A stretch of DNA of 64,000 nucleotides from Haematobacter missouriensis (GTDB lineage: Bacteria; Pseudomonadota; Alphaproteobacteria; Rhodobacterales; Rhodobacteraceae), in the NCBI RefSeq assembly GCF_000740775.1, contig NZ_JFGS01000006.1, forward strand, positions 62,001-126,000. The letters run 5' to 3'. A program made the position numbers and the translations under genes. The stretch's first letter is position 1. Each line of letters begins with the position of its first letter. Shown here piece after piece: positions 9,395-17,861 of this stretch. The notes beneath the pieces are model-generated. The model saw only the letters and a program-made list of their open reading frames with translations. It had not been told where the DNA came from and made no database searches.

Positions 9395-10170
9395 GTCTCA
9401 CGCGCGCCGATATGGGCTGCTGGCTCATCAACCTGCCCCGCGCGGTGGAGCGGCGGCGGAAGATGGAGGCGCAGCTTGCGGGGATGGACCTGCCCTATAC
9501 CGTTTTCGATGGTGTGGATGGCAGGGCGCGGGCGGAGGAGCTCCTGAAGACCGTCGATCTGGAGCAGTTCGAACGCAATCTGGGCCGCCGGATACTGATG
9601 GGCGGGATCGGCTGCTACCATTCGCATCTGGGTGTCTGGGGGGAATTTCTGGCCTCAGACAAGAAGGTCGCGTTGATCCTTGAGGATGACGTGGTGTTCC
9701 ACGACGATTTCCTCTCTGCCGTCGATCTTGCGCTGGAGCATGACGGCGCGTGGGACATCCTGAAGCTCAACCGGATCCGGGCCAAGATGCCGATTTGTCA
9801 GGGCAGGATCGGCCCGTATCACGTCAACGCCTATCTCGGTCCCGCAACCGGGACTGGAGCATATCTGGTAAAGCGAGAGGTGATCGAGCGCCTTCGCCCG
9901 GAAATGATTCCAATAACACGCGCCACGGACCATGAGATTAACCGCTTCTTCATTCATGATTATCGGCTGTTCGGTCTGGAACCCTTCCCCAGCCATGTGG
10001 ACGATGGCGGCCAAAGCCTTATCACCGGCTCCGGTTTCGCGGATGTGACGCGCCTGAAATGGTATCAGCGTCTTCCCTATTACCGATTGAAAGCTGCCAA
10101 TTACTTTCGTCGTGGCTGGTGGTTGCTGAAGAAGGGCTATCTCTGGCCGCGCTGCGGGCGTCAACTTTAA
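9391..10170 (+). CDS. Glycosyltransferase family 25 (LPS biosynthesis)
   Basis: A 259-residue GT25 protein related to the LgtB/Lex1 beta-galactosyltransferases of lipooligosaccharide. Near the N-terminus is CWLINLPRAVERRRKMEAQL, then YTVFDGVDGR, GGIGCYHSHLGVW and the acidic LILEDDVVFHDDF (metal-binding). The ATG at 9391 overlaps the neuB stop, so the two are translationally coupled; this start was preferred to one 15 bases earlier. The sugar moved cannot be told from sequence. In other bacteria such enzymes add the galactose that later carries sialic acid, which fits this neighbourhood. Confidence 0.8.
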   Translation: MSLTRADMGCWLINLPRAVERRRKMEAQLAGMDLPYTVFDGVDGRARAEELLKTVDLEQFERNLGRRILMGGIGCYHSHLGVWGEFLASDKKVALILEDDVVFHDDFLSAVDLALEHDGAWDILKLNRIRAKMPICQGRIGPYHVNAYLGPATGTGAYLVKREVIERLRPEMIPITRATDHEINRFFIHDYRLFGLEPFPSHVDDGGQSLITGSGFADVTRLKWYQRLPYYRLKAANYFRRGWWLLKKGYLWPRCGRQL

Positions 10171-10314
10171 GGGTGTTGCATTGGAAACACATGCGTGCTG
10201 AAACCTGAAAGTTGAATTCAGCCAAAGGTTGCTTGAAATAAAAATCAATACGCTATCCGTTGCAGACCTCATTATGGGTGCCGGAGCGCGTTTATTTTTG
10301 GCAACGATGGTTCT

Positions 10315-11475
10315 GTGGCAATGGCGGACGAGTTTTATGAAATTTCCTCGGTTTCCCTGCCGGAAGATTTCGAGACGTTCAGGCACCCGCCTGCGAGAAC
10401 CCGGATCAGTGAACCCCAGTTCTGGGATGGATATGACAGGACGACGCTGATCTACGATGCCGTGTATATCGCCGACGATAATATCCTGCGGATCTGCTGT
10501 CCAAACCCTGTAAATCTTGCACCTATATTGCTGCACGGCACCTTTTCCATAGATGGAACTGGCGCAAGACCTGAGAGATTACGTCGACAGGGACAGTTCT
10601 GGACGCTGGATTTCCGGGTTTCTGCGAGTCCGAAAAGGTTCGGGCTTCGGTATCGGCATTTATCCTTTGATGCTCCGCTTAATGCGACAAATGGTCGCGA
10701 TTTTGCGGGGAAGAATTGCCTCTATTCCATGGTGAAGAATGGGGACGCGAAATGGATTCACGACTGGGCGCTGTTTCACCGAAATGCCCACGGGGCTAAT
10801 GCGGCTGTCGTCGTGAATAACGGGAGCAAGGATTTCACCAGCGCTGATATCGCTGTCGCCCTTCGTGATGCGGGACTGACGACGGTGCGAGTAGTGGAGG
10901 CGCCGCTTCGCTACGGTCCGGTTTCGGGCGCGCGGCGGGGACTGGGCCGGGCGAAGTTTCTTCAGGTCGCAATGATGAACCATATGCGGGATACGCTGCT
11001 TCGCGATGCCCGCGCGGTTCTCCCCGTCGATATCGACGAACTGGTGGTTTCGGAAACCGGGGAAAGCATCTTCGATCATGCGGTTCGCAGCCGGAGCGGT
11101 TATGTCACCATCCCGGGCCGGTGGCGTCATTCCGGCGGGCAGGAGAGCCGGCCGCGTCACGCATCCCACCGCTTCCGTGACCCGCAGGAGGAGCGGTGTG
11201 AGCCGAAATACTGCATTGTTCCGGGGTCTGTCCTGGGACGCTGGGTCTGGGGTGTGCACAGCCTCGCGGCGGTTCCGCGGAACCTGTTTCGCGGCCGGGG
11301 CTTCCACTTTCTTCACTGCCGGCAGATTTCTACATCCTGGAAGTTCGCGCGCGCCTTCGATGCCGACCGGGCGCTCGAGGCCGATCCGGCCGCCGGGGTG
11401 GTGCTGGGGCGATTACTCCCCCCGATGTCTTCAGAAGCACCCCCAATGCGTGCCGCCCGCGAAGACGCGGCCTAG
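10315..11475 (+). CDS. Glycosyltransferase family 92/DUF23-like protein
   Basis: A protein of about 386 residues. The central part reads CLYSMVKNGDAKWIHDWALFHRNAHG, the 'MVKNE..WI.EW..yH...G' signature of GT92/GT2-like enzymes. Further on come VVVNNGSKDF and PVDIDELVV, the likely metal and nucleotide-sugar site. The first 110 residues match nothing I know. The listed start is a GTG; an ATG two codons later (10321) is an equal choice. About 145 AT-richer bases separate it from the GT25 gene, so it may have its own promoter. Donor and acceptor are unknown. Confidence 0.6.
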   Translation: MAMADEFYEISSVSLPEDFETFRHPPARTRISEPQFWDGYDRTTLIYDAVYIADDNILRICCPNPVNLAPILLHGTFSIDGTGARPERLRRQGQFWTLDFRVSASPKRFGLRYRHLSFDAPLNATNGRDFAGKNCLYSMVKNGDAKWIHDWALFHRNAHGANAAVVVNNGSKDFTSADIAVALRDAGLTTVRVVEAPLRYGPVSGARRGLGRAKFLQVAMMNHMRDTLLRDARAVLPVDIDELVVSETGESIFDHAVRSRSGYVTIPGRWRHSGGQESRPRHASHRFRDPQEERCEPKYCIVPGSVLGRWVWGVHSLAAVPRNLFRGRGFHFLHCRQISTSWKFARAFDADRALEADPAAGVVLGRLLPPMSSEAPPMRAAREDAA

Positions 11476-11529
11476 ACCTCCTCTCCCGAGACGCCATATT
11501 GGGGGCCGCGAACGGCGCTGAGGGAACGC

Positions 11530-12636
11530 ATGGCTGTGAAATCTGGATTGGGCTGGCGCGGCAAGGCGCTGCGGGAGATCAACCGGCTGCGTCATCAGGT
11601 GACCGATGCGTTGAGTGTTCTACCCGATCGCTCTGCCACTCGGCGGCATGACGCGCGGTTCCAGGCGGCGGTGAAACTTCAGAAGGGTAGACAGGTGGCC
11701 GGGAGCCGGGTGGCGCTGGTGCTGCTCTATCAGCCCGCGGGCATTGCCCCCTCGACACTCGCGATGCTCGATCATCTGCTCGGGCGGGGCTACGTGCCGC
11801 TGGTGGTTTCCAACGCCCCGCTGGGCGGGGATGAGGAGGCTGTCCTAGCCCGTTCTGCCTTTGTCATGGAGCGCCCGAACTTCGGTTATGATTTCGGCGG
11901 CTATCGGGACGGGCTGAGAGTGCTGGAGGAGCAGGGGCTTGACCCGGAGTGGCTGCTTATCCTCAACGACAGTATCTGGTTCCCGCTGCGTGAGGATGAG
12001 ACGATGATCGCGCGGATGGAGTCCTCCGGCAGTCCCTTTCTTGGCGCGATGTATGAGTTGAAGGGCAATCGCGTGCATCGCTCCCATTACGAAAGCTACT
12101 TCTTCCTCGTCTCCCGCGCGGCGCGGCGAAGCACGGCTTTCAGGAACTACTGGCGCGATTACCTGATGTCCTCCACCAAGCGGAAGGTGCTCCAGCGGGG
12201 CGAGAAGGGCTTTTCGCAGGCGATGTTTGCAGGCGGCTTTGCCCCCTCCGGGCTCGCCTCGCGACAGGCGTTTCTGGACTATGCCGCGACGGCGGATGAC
12301 GGCTGGCTGCGCAAGACGCTCGACTACGCTGCCTATTCGGAAGATGTGCTGGAGCAGGAGCGGGATGCGATCCTCGCGCTGCCCGATGGAGATGGTTTTC
12401 GTGATCGGGCGCGGAACCATATCCGGCGCGCTTCCGCGGGCGGCACCTATCACGACACGTTCCACTGGGGGGCTGCGGTCCTGTTCGGCCTGTCTTTCAT
12501 GAAGAAGCGCAACCGGGCCCAGACGGTGGAGATGCGGCGGCAGTATCTCCGCGCCGTCGCGGCGGGTGATCTGGCCCCGCCGTTACCGGTCATGCTTGCC
12601 GAGATCAGGGCTTCCGTGCCAGAGGGCAGGGCATGA
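11530..12636 (+). CDS. Rhamnan-synthesis F (RgpF)-like glycan protein
   Basis: A 368-residue protein with the RgpF family core: VALVLLYQPAGIAPSTLAMLD, then RPNFGYDFGGYRDGL and LLILNDSIWFP, followed by a segment resembling YESYFFLVSR. This family acts in assembly of rhamnose-type polysaccharides and O-antigen side chains and is probably a glycosyltransferase. It sits between the GT92-like gene and neuC. Its last codons overlap the neuC start, which ties glycan assembly to nonulosonate supply. The exact reaction is not known. Confidence 0.75.
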   Translation: MAVKSGLGWRGKALREINRLRHQVTDALSVLPDRSATRRHDARFQAAVKLQKGRQVAGSRVALVLLYQPAGIAPSTLAMLDHLLGRGYVPLVVSNAPLGGDEEAVLARSAFVMERPNFGYDFGGYRDGLRVLEEQGLDPEWLLILNDSIWFPLREDETMIARMESSGSPFLGAMYELKGNRVHRSHYESYFFLVSRAARRSTAFRNYWRDYLMSSTKRKVLQRGEKGFSQAMFAGGFAPSGLASRQAFLDYAATADDGWLRKTLDYAAYSEDVLEQERDAILALPDGDGFRDRARNHIRRASAGGTYHDTFHWGAAVLFGLSFMKKRNRAQTVEMRRQYLRAVAAGDLAPPLPVMLAEIRASVPEGRA

Positions 12637-13751
12637 CCCGCTCGCTCCTCTTCGTCACCGGCACGCGCGCCGATTTCGGCAAGCTCGAACCGCTCGCCGT
12701 CGCGGCGCGGGATGCGGGCTTCCGCGTGTCCTTCTTCGTGACCGGCATGCATATGATGGACCGCTACGGGCGCACGAAGATAGAGGTGCATCGTCTTGCC
12801 GGCGTCGAGGTGTTCGAGTTCCTGAACCAGCGGGAGGGCGATCCGCAGGACATGATCCTTGCCAAGACCGTCGTCGGCTTTTCCGATTTCCTGGCGGAGC
12901 ACCGGCCCGATCTCGTCATCGTCCACGGTGACCGGGTGGAAGCGCTGGCCTGCGCGCTGGTCTGCGCGACGAATTACGTCCGCTGCGCCCATATCGAAGG
13001 GGGAGAGGTGTCGGGGACGATCGACGAGATCTTCCGCCACTGCAACACCAAGCTCGCCTGGTGCCATTTCGTTTCCTCCGAGCAGGCAAAGGCGCGGGTC
13101 ATGGCGCTGGGGGAGGCGCCGGAGGCGATCTATGTCATCGGCTCGCCCGAACTCGACAAGCATGGCGCACCCTCCGGCGTGACGCTGGCGGAGGTGAAGG
13201 CGCGCTACGACATTCCCTTCGCGGACTACGGGATCGCGGTGTTCCACCCTGTCACCTCCGAAGCGGCGACCATCGGCCTGCAGGCGGAGACGCTGTTCGG
13301 AGCATTGGCGGAGTCGCAGCGGAATTTCGTCGTCATCCTGCCCAACAACGATCCCGGATCGGAGGATATCTTCCGCGCCATCGACCGGCTTCCGGCGGAG
13401 CGCTTCCGGCGCATCCCGTCCATGCGATTCGCCTATTTTTCCGAGCTTATGAAAAACGCGGCCTGTCTCGTCGGCAATTCATCGGCAGGGGTGCGGGAGG
13501 CACCGTTTCTCGGCATTCCGTCGCTGGATGTCGGTACCCGGCAGACCAACCGCTCGGACGCTCCCTCCATCGTCCATACGCCTTCGGATCGGGCCGCCAT
13601 CCTCGATTTTCTCACCACCGAGTGGGGACGCCGGTTTCCACCGGACACGGCATTTGGCGAAGGCCGAGCAGCGGATCGTTTCGTGGCAATCCTGAATGAT
13701 GAGAGCTTCTGGGCGCGTGACTTCCAGAAAGCCTTCCGCGACGTTGGCTGA
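12633..13751 (+). CDS. neuC: UDP-N-acetylglucosamine 2-epimerase (hydrolysing), NeuC type
   Basis: A 372-residue GT-B-fold epimerase. It turns UDP-GlcNAc into ManNAc plus UDP, supplying NeuB. Diagnostic stretches are FVTGTRADFGKLEPL at the N-terminus, DLVIVHGDRVEAL, AHIEGGEVSGTIDEIFRH, FHPVTSEA, and VGNSSAGVREAPFLGIPSLDVGTRQ near the C-terminus. The family's UDP-binding Asp, His and Glu positions look intact. It overlaps the preceding gene by four bases. A LegG-like role on a 6-deoxy substrate is the main alternative. Confidence 0.9.
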   Translation: MTRSLLFVTGTRADFGKLEPLAVAARDAGFRVSFFVTGMHMMDRYGRTKIEVHRLAGVEVFEFLNQREGDPQDMILAKTVVGFSDFLAEHRPDLVIVHGDRVEALACALVCATNYVRCAHIEGGEVSGTIDEIFRHCNTKLAWCHFVSSEQAKARVMALGEAPEAIYVIGSPELDKHGAPSGVTLAEVKARYDIPFADYGIAVFHPVTSEAATIGLQAETLFGALAESQRNFVVILPNNDPGSEDIFRAIDRLPAERFRRIPSMRFAYFSELMKNAACLVGNSSAGVREAPFLGIPSLDVGTRQTNRSDAPSIVHTPSDRAAILDFLTTEWGRRFPPDTAFGEGRAADRFVAILNDESFWARDFQKAFRDVG

Positions 13752-13764
13752 TCTGGGGAAAAGC

Positions 13765-15039
13765 GTGGCGCAGCACACCGGCCTTGCCCTACGGGTCTAC
13801 CTTGCCGCTTCCGCGCTCATGGCCCCGCTGGCGCGGCGTCACCTGAAGAAGCGCCTCGCTCGCGGCAAGGAGGAGCCGGCCCGCTGGCGCGAGAAGCTGG
13901 GAGAGGCCAGCGTGCCCCGCCCGGAAGGGGTGCTCGTCTGGATGCACGCCGTGGGCGTGGGGGAACTTCTGGCGCTGCCGGGGCTGGTCAACCGTATCCG
14001 AGCGCTCCGGCCCGATGTGACGGTGCTTCTCACCTCCTCCTCCCGCACTTCGGCGGAGGCGATTGCTAGGAACCTGCCTGCCGGTGCGATCCATCAGTAT
14101 CTGCCTCTGGACGCCCTGCCTTTTGTGCGTGCTTTTCTGGATCACTGGCGACCCGACCTATCGGTCTGGGCGGAGCGCGACGTGTGGCCGGCATTCATTT
14201 GGGAGATCGCGCGGCGTGATGTTCCGCTGGCCATCGTCAACGGCAAGATGAGTGCGGCCTCCTTTCGGCAGAAGGCGCGGGCCCGGGCGCTGTTCTCCGA
14301 TCTCTACACCCGCTTCGCCTTCATCGGTGCGCAGGAGGAGGAGAGTGCGCGTCATTTCGCAGCTTTCGGCGGGGAGCCCTCGCGCATCCATGTCACCGGT
14401 TCGCTGAAATCGGCGGCCCCACCGCTCGCGGATCAGCCGGAAAGCCGCCATGGTGTGGAAAACGACCTTGTTGGTCACCGTGTCTGGCTCGCGGCCTCCA
14501 CGCATCCGGGCGATGAAGGGGCGGTGATCGAAGCGCACCAAAGGCTTCTCCAGCGCGATCCCGGTGCAGTGCTGATCGTCGCGCCCCGCGCGCCGGAGCG
14601 CGCGCCGGAGGTGGTCGCGACCTGCCGCACCGCCGGTCTGGCGGCGGAGCTGCTTCCGCCCGACAACCGCCTGCCCGCTCGGGCGGAGGTCTATGTCGTG
14701 CAGCGCATCGGTCAGCTCGGCCTTTGGTATCGGGTGGCCGATACGGCATTCGTCGGTGGTTCCATCGCCGCTGTCGGTGGCCACAATCCCTATGAGGCGG
14801 CACGGCTGGACTGTGCAATACTGCACGGGCCCAACGTCTGGAATTTCGAGGACGATTACGATGTTTTCGACCGGGCGGGGGCCGCGCGGCTGACCCTTCA
14901 TGCCGAAGCAGTAGCGGAGGCGCTTTCCGATCCTGCGACGCTTGCCATGCGACCCCGCGCCGCTGCGCTGGCCGAACGGGGAGAGGCGCAGCTTGACCGG
15001 ACGGCCCGTGACCTCCTCGCGATGTTGGCTGTTCGATGA
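13765..15039 (+). CDS. 3-deoxy-D-manno-octulosonic-acid transferase-like protein, copy 1
   Basis: A 424-residue WaaA/KdtA homologue, an inner-membrane enzyme that uses CMP-Kdo. The N-terminus has a membrane-anchor-like helix (LALRVYLAASALMAPL). The catalytic Glu lies in HAVGVGELLALPG. The C-terminal half has VIVAPRAPERAPEV and GGSIAAVGGHNPYEAA, the CMP-binding loop. The GTG at 13765 was chosen because GGGGAA sits just upstream and it follows the neuC stop by 13 bp; an earlier ATG inside neuC is in frame but less likely. A second homologue follows directly. CMP-Kdo is the expected donor, though another CMP-linked nonulosonate is possible given the flanking genes. Confidence 0.8.
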   Translation: MAQHTGLALRVYLAASALMAPLARRHLKKRLARGKEEPARWREKLGEASVPRPEGVLVWMHAVGVGELLALPGLVNRIRALRPDVTVLLTSSSRTSAEAIARNLPAGAIHQYLPLDALPFVRAFLDHWRPDLSVWAERDVWPAFIWEIARRDVPLAIVNGKMSAASFRQKARARALFSDLYTRFAFIGAQEEESARHFAAFGGEPSRIHVTGSLKSAAPPLADQPESRHGVENDLVGHRVWLAASTHPGDEGAVIEAHQRLLQRDPGAVLIVAPRAPERAPEVVATCRTAGLAAELLPPDNRLPARAEVYVVQRIGQLGLWYRVADTAFVGGSIAAVGGHNPYEAARLDCAILHGPNVWNFEDDYDVFDRAGAARLTLHAEAVAEALSDPATLAMRPRAAALAERGEAQLDRTARDLLAMLAVR

Positions 15040-16376
15040 CCCTACGCCAACGTCTCGCCCTCCGGGTCTACCGGGCGCTGTGGTATCCGGCCCTGCCTTT
15101 CGTGCGGGCCTATTTCCGGCGACGCGGTCGCCGGGATCCCGCCTATCTGGACCATATGGAGGAGCGTTTCGGGCTGGGCGAACCCTTTGCGGCAACGGTC
15201 TGGATCCATGCGGTGTCGCTCGGCGAACTGCGCTCGGCCGTCCCGTTGATTCGTGCCTTCCTTGACCGCGGAGAGCGGGTGATCATAACCCACCTGACCC
15301 CGGCGGGCCGGCGCGGCAGCGAAGCCGCCTTCGGCCAGGAGATCGCCGCGGGTGATGTCGCCGTACGCTATCTGCCGCTGGAACTTGCGGGTGCATGGCG
15401 GAGCTTTTTCCGCAACTGCCGCCCGCGTCTCGGCCTAGCGATGGAGATCGAGATCTGGCCCGTGATGATCGAGGAGGCCCGTCTGGCAGGTGTGCCGCTG
15501 TGGCTCGCCAACAGCCAGATACCGGAGCGGAGCTTTGCCCGCGCCTGCCGCTGGCTACCCTGGATCGGCCATCCCGTCCGGGGCGTGGCCGGGGTTCTGG
15601 CCAAATCGCGGATCATGGCGGAGCGGTTCCGCGCCCTCGGCGCGCCCAATGTGCATGTCGTGGGGGAGCTGCGCTTCGATCAGCCCATTCCCGCGCGCCT
15701 GACAGAGGCTGCCGCTCGGCTTCTCGACGGGCCAACCGGCATGATGCTTCGCGGTCGGCATGTCGTGGCGCTGGCCAGTGTGGTGGAAGGGGAGGACGAT
15801 CTGTATCTCGCCGCCTATCGTCTCGTGCAGGAGCGGTTCCGGGCGGCGGGGCGGGTGCCGCCGCTCTTCATCCATATCCCTCGCGCGCCGGAGCGTTTTG
15901 CGCAGGTGGGCGACATGCTGGAGGCATCCGGCCAACGTGTCCTCCGGCGCTCCCGGGCCTTCGACGCGGACCTTGCCCTGACCGATCCGGAAGTGGCGGA
16001 GGCCGATATCCTGCTCGGTGATTCACTGGGAGAGATGTATTTCTACCTCGCCCTGTCCGATCTGGCGGTTGTGGGCGGAGGCTTCGTGGAGAAGGGGGCG
16101 CATAACGTGATCGAACCGCTGGCCCTGCGCAAGCCGGTGCTCGTCGGGCCGCATGTCTGGACGATCGAATATCCGGGGAGGGAGGCAGAGGCCGCGGGCG
16201 TGCTGCGCATCTGCCCGACGATCCCCGATCTCGCGCAGGCCATGGGTGATCTGCTGCTGGATCCCGCAGCGCTCGCCGCCATATCCCGTCGGACGGAGAG
16301 CTTCTTCGCCGACCACAGCGGCGCGACAGCGCGCAGCATGGCCATCCTCGAACCGCTGCTGGAGATCACGCCATGA
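15036..16376 (+). CDS. 3-deoxy-D-manno-octulosonic-acid transferase-like protein, copy 2
   Basis: A 446-residue second WaaA/KdtA homologue, overlapping the first by four bases. It has HAVSLGELRSAVP with the catalytic Glu, MEIEIWPVMIEEA, VVGELRFDQP, and VEKGAHNVIEPLALRKPVLVGP. The two copies differ widely in sequence, so this is an old duplication and not a recent one. One copy may add the first Kdo to lipid A and the other a second, or one may have taken a different CMP-sugar. The neighbouring neuA makes a CMP-nonulosonate, which makes that worth testing. Which copy is the housekeeping enzyme is unclear. Confidence 0.8.
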   Translation: MTLRQRLALRVYRALWYPALPFVRAYFRRRGRRDPAYLDHMEERFGLGEPFAATVWIHAVSLGELRSAVPLIRAFLDRGERVIITHLTPAGRRGSEAAFGQEIAAGDVAVRYLPLELAGAWRSFFRNCRPRLGLAMEIEIWPVMIEEARLAGVPLWLANSQIPERSFARACRWLPWIGHPVRGVAGVLAKSRIMAERFRALGAPNVHVVGELRFDQPIPARLTEAAARLLDGPTGMMLRGRHVVALASVVEGEDDLYLAAYRLVQERFRAAGRVPPLFIHIPRAPERFAQVGDMLEASGQRVLRRSRAFDADLALTDPEVAEADILLGDSLGEMYFYLALSDLAVVGGGFVEKGAHNVIEPLALRKPVLVGPHVWTIEYPGREAEAAGVLRICPTIPDLAQAMGDLLLDPAALAAISRRTESFFADHSGATARSMAILEPLLEITP

Positions 16377-17044
16377 CGGACCTGCCGCTTATTGCCATCG
16401 TGCCCGTCCGGGGCGGCTCGAAAGGGCTGCCGGGTAAGAACGTTCGGCCGCTCGGGGGGGTGCCGCTCTACCGCCGCGCCGTGGAGCAGGGCCTCGCAGC
16501 GGGTGCGCAGGAAGTCATCGTCTCCACCGACATTCCCGAGATTCTGGCGGCACCGCAGCCCGGAACGCGGCTGATCGCCCGGCCCGATGCGCTTGCGGGC
16601 GATGGTGTGCCGATGGATCCGGTGTTGCTTCACGCGCTGCGCGACATAGGCCCTGCCCTTGTCGTGCTGTTGCAGGCCACGTCGCCGCTCCGGCAGGTGG
16701 AGGATATCAAGAGCGGCGTGAATGTCTGGCGGCAGGGAGGGTTCGACCTCGTCATGTCGGTAACGGAGGCACCTTCGACCATCCTGAAATACGGTCTTGC
16801 CGAGGGGGATCGTTTCGTGCCGGTCGCCCGGCCGGAATACTGCTTCATGAACCGTCAGCAGCTTCCTCTGGTCTGGCGGCCCAATGGCGCGGTTTATGTC
16901 TTCTCCGCCGACTGGTTCCGGCAGAACGGTGGGCTGGCGACGGATCGGATCGGCATGGTCCCGATGCCGGCGGAACGGTCGATGGATATCGACACGCTCG
17001 CCGATTTTGAACGCGCCGAGGCCGCACTTATCCGATCAGAGTGA
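16373..17044 (+). CDS. neuA: CMP-N-acetylneuraminate cytidylyltransferase family protein
   Basis: A 223-residue CMP-nonulosonate synthetase, which activates the NeuB product with CTP. It opens with the CTP-binding loop IAIVPVRGGSKGLPGKNVRPL, continues with VIVSTD and VVLLQATSPLR, and ends in RSMDIDTLADFERAE. It overlaps the second KdtA-like gene by four bases and ends the cluster, converging on the SDR gene with a 9-bp overlap. A Kdo-specific KdsB is less likely: the PVRGGSKGLPGKN form is typical of NeuA and NeuB/NeuC are present. Confidence 0.88.
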   Translation: MTDLPLIAIVPVRGGSKGLPGKNVRPLGGVPLYRRAVEQGLAAGAQEVIVSTDIPEILAAPQPGTRLIARPDALAGDGVPMDPVLLHALRDIGPALVVLLQATSPLRQVEDIKSGVNVWRQGGFDLVMSVTEAPSTILKYGLAEGDRFVPVARPEYCFMNRQQLPLVWRPNGAVYVFSADWFRQNGGLATDRIGMVPMPAERSMDIDTLADFERAEAALIRSE

Positions 17045-17794
17045 AGAGACGAGGTGCCCGCCGTCCACCGGAATGGCTGCACCCGTGATATAGGCTGCCG
17101 CGTCGGAAGCCAGCAACAGCAACGGTCCGTCCAAATCCTGCATGTGGCCCAGCCTGCGCTGCGGGATCCGCTTGACCAACGCCTCTCCTGGGGGGGAGGC
17201 GAAGAAGTCGCGATTCATTTCCGTCTCAAAATATCCCGGGCAAATTGCGTTCACCCGGATGCCGTAGCGGGCCCATTCGAGCGCGAGAGCGGAGGAGAGC
17301 TGCACCACCCCCGCCTTGGACGCGGCGTAGGAGGCGACAGCCCCAGCAACGCGGACACCCAGAATCGAGGCCACGTTGATGATGGATCCGCCATGTTTCG
17401 CCTGCCGCATCCGCCGCGCCGCCGCCTGCGCCACGAGGAATACGCCACGCAGATTGGTATCGACGACACGGTCCCAATCCTCGGCGGTGATGTCCAGCGC
17501 GGGGCTGGGCATGCTGATACCGGCGTTATTCACCACGATCTGCGGTGCGAGGGCGAGGCCCGTGAAGCACTCGGTAATGGCTTCAGGTTGGGTAACATCG
17601 AGGGAGACGGCCTCGGCCTTGCCGCCCGCAGCCGCGATACGCTCGCACAGCTCCTCCAACGCTGCCGCGCGCCGGGCCGCGACGATGACATGCGCCCCGG
17701 CACCTGCAAGAAGCTCGGCGAAATGGGCGCCCAGCCCGCCCGACGCGCCGGTGATCAGTGCGGTTTTGCCCTTCAGATCCTCGAACATCCTCAT
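17036..17794 (-). CDS. SDR family NAD(P)-dependent oxidoreductase
   Basis: A 252-residue classical short-chain dehydrogenase. It has the Rossmann TGASGGLG motif, NNAG, an active-site Ser followed by YAASK, and the C-terminal ITGAAIPVDGG. The size and motifs fit the 3-oxoacyl or sugar-alcohol type, but the substrate cannot be read. It lies between the glycan cluster and the flagellar block, facing neuA, with no clear functional partner. ATGs at 17794 and 17788 are both usable. Confidence 0.85.
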   Translation of the reverse strand: MRMFEDLKGKTALITGASGGLGAHFAELLAGAGAHVIVAARRAAALEELCERIAAAGGKAEAVSLDVTQPEAITECFTGLALAPQIVVNNAGISMPSPALDITAEDWDRVVDTNLRGVFLVAQAAARRMRQAKHGGSIINVASILGVRVAGAVASYAASKAGVVQLSSALALEWARYGIRVNAICPGYFETEMNRDFFASPPGEALVKRIPQRRLGHMQDLDGPLLLLASDAAAYITGAAIPVDGGHLVSSL

Positions 17795-17861
17795 CCCTTT
17801 CGCGGTTCTCCCTCCATCATCGCGATTGTCGGACGATTTTTCCAGCCCTGACGGAGAACTT

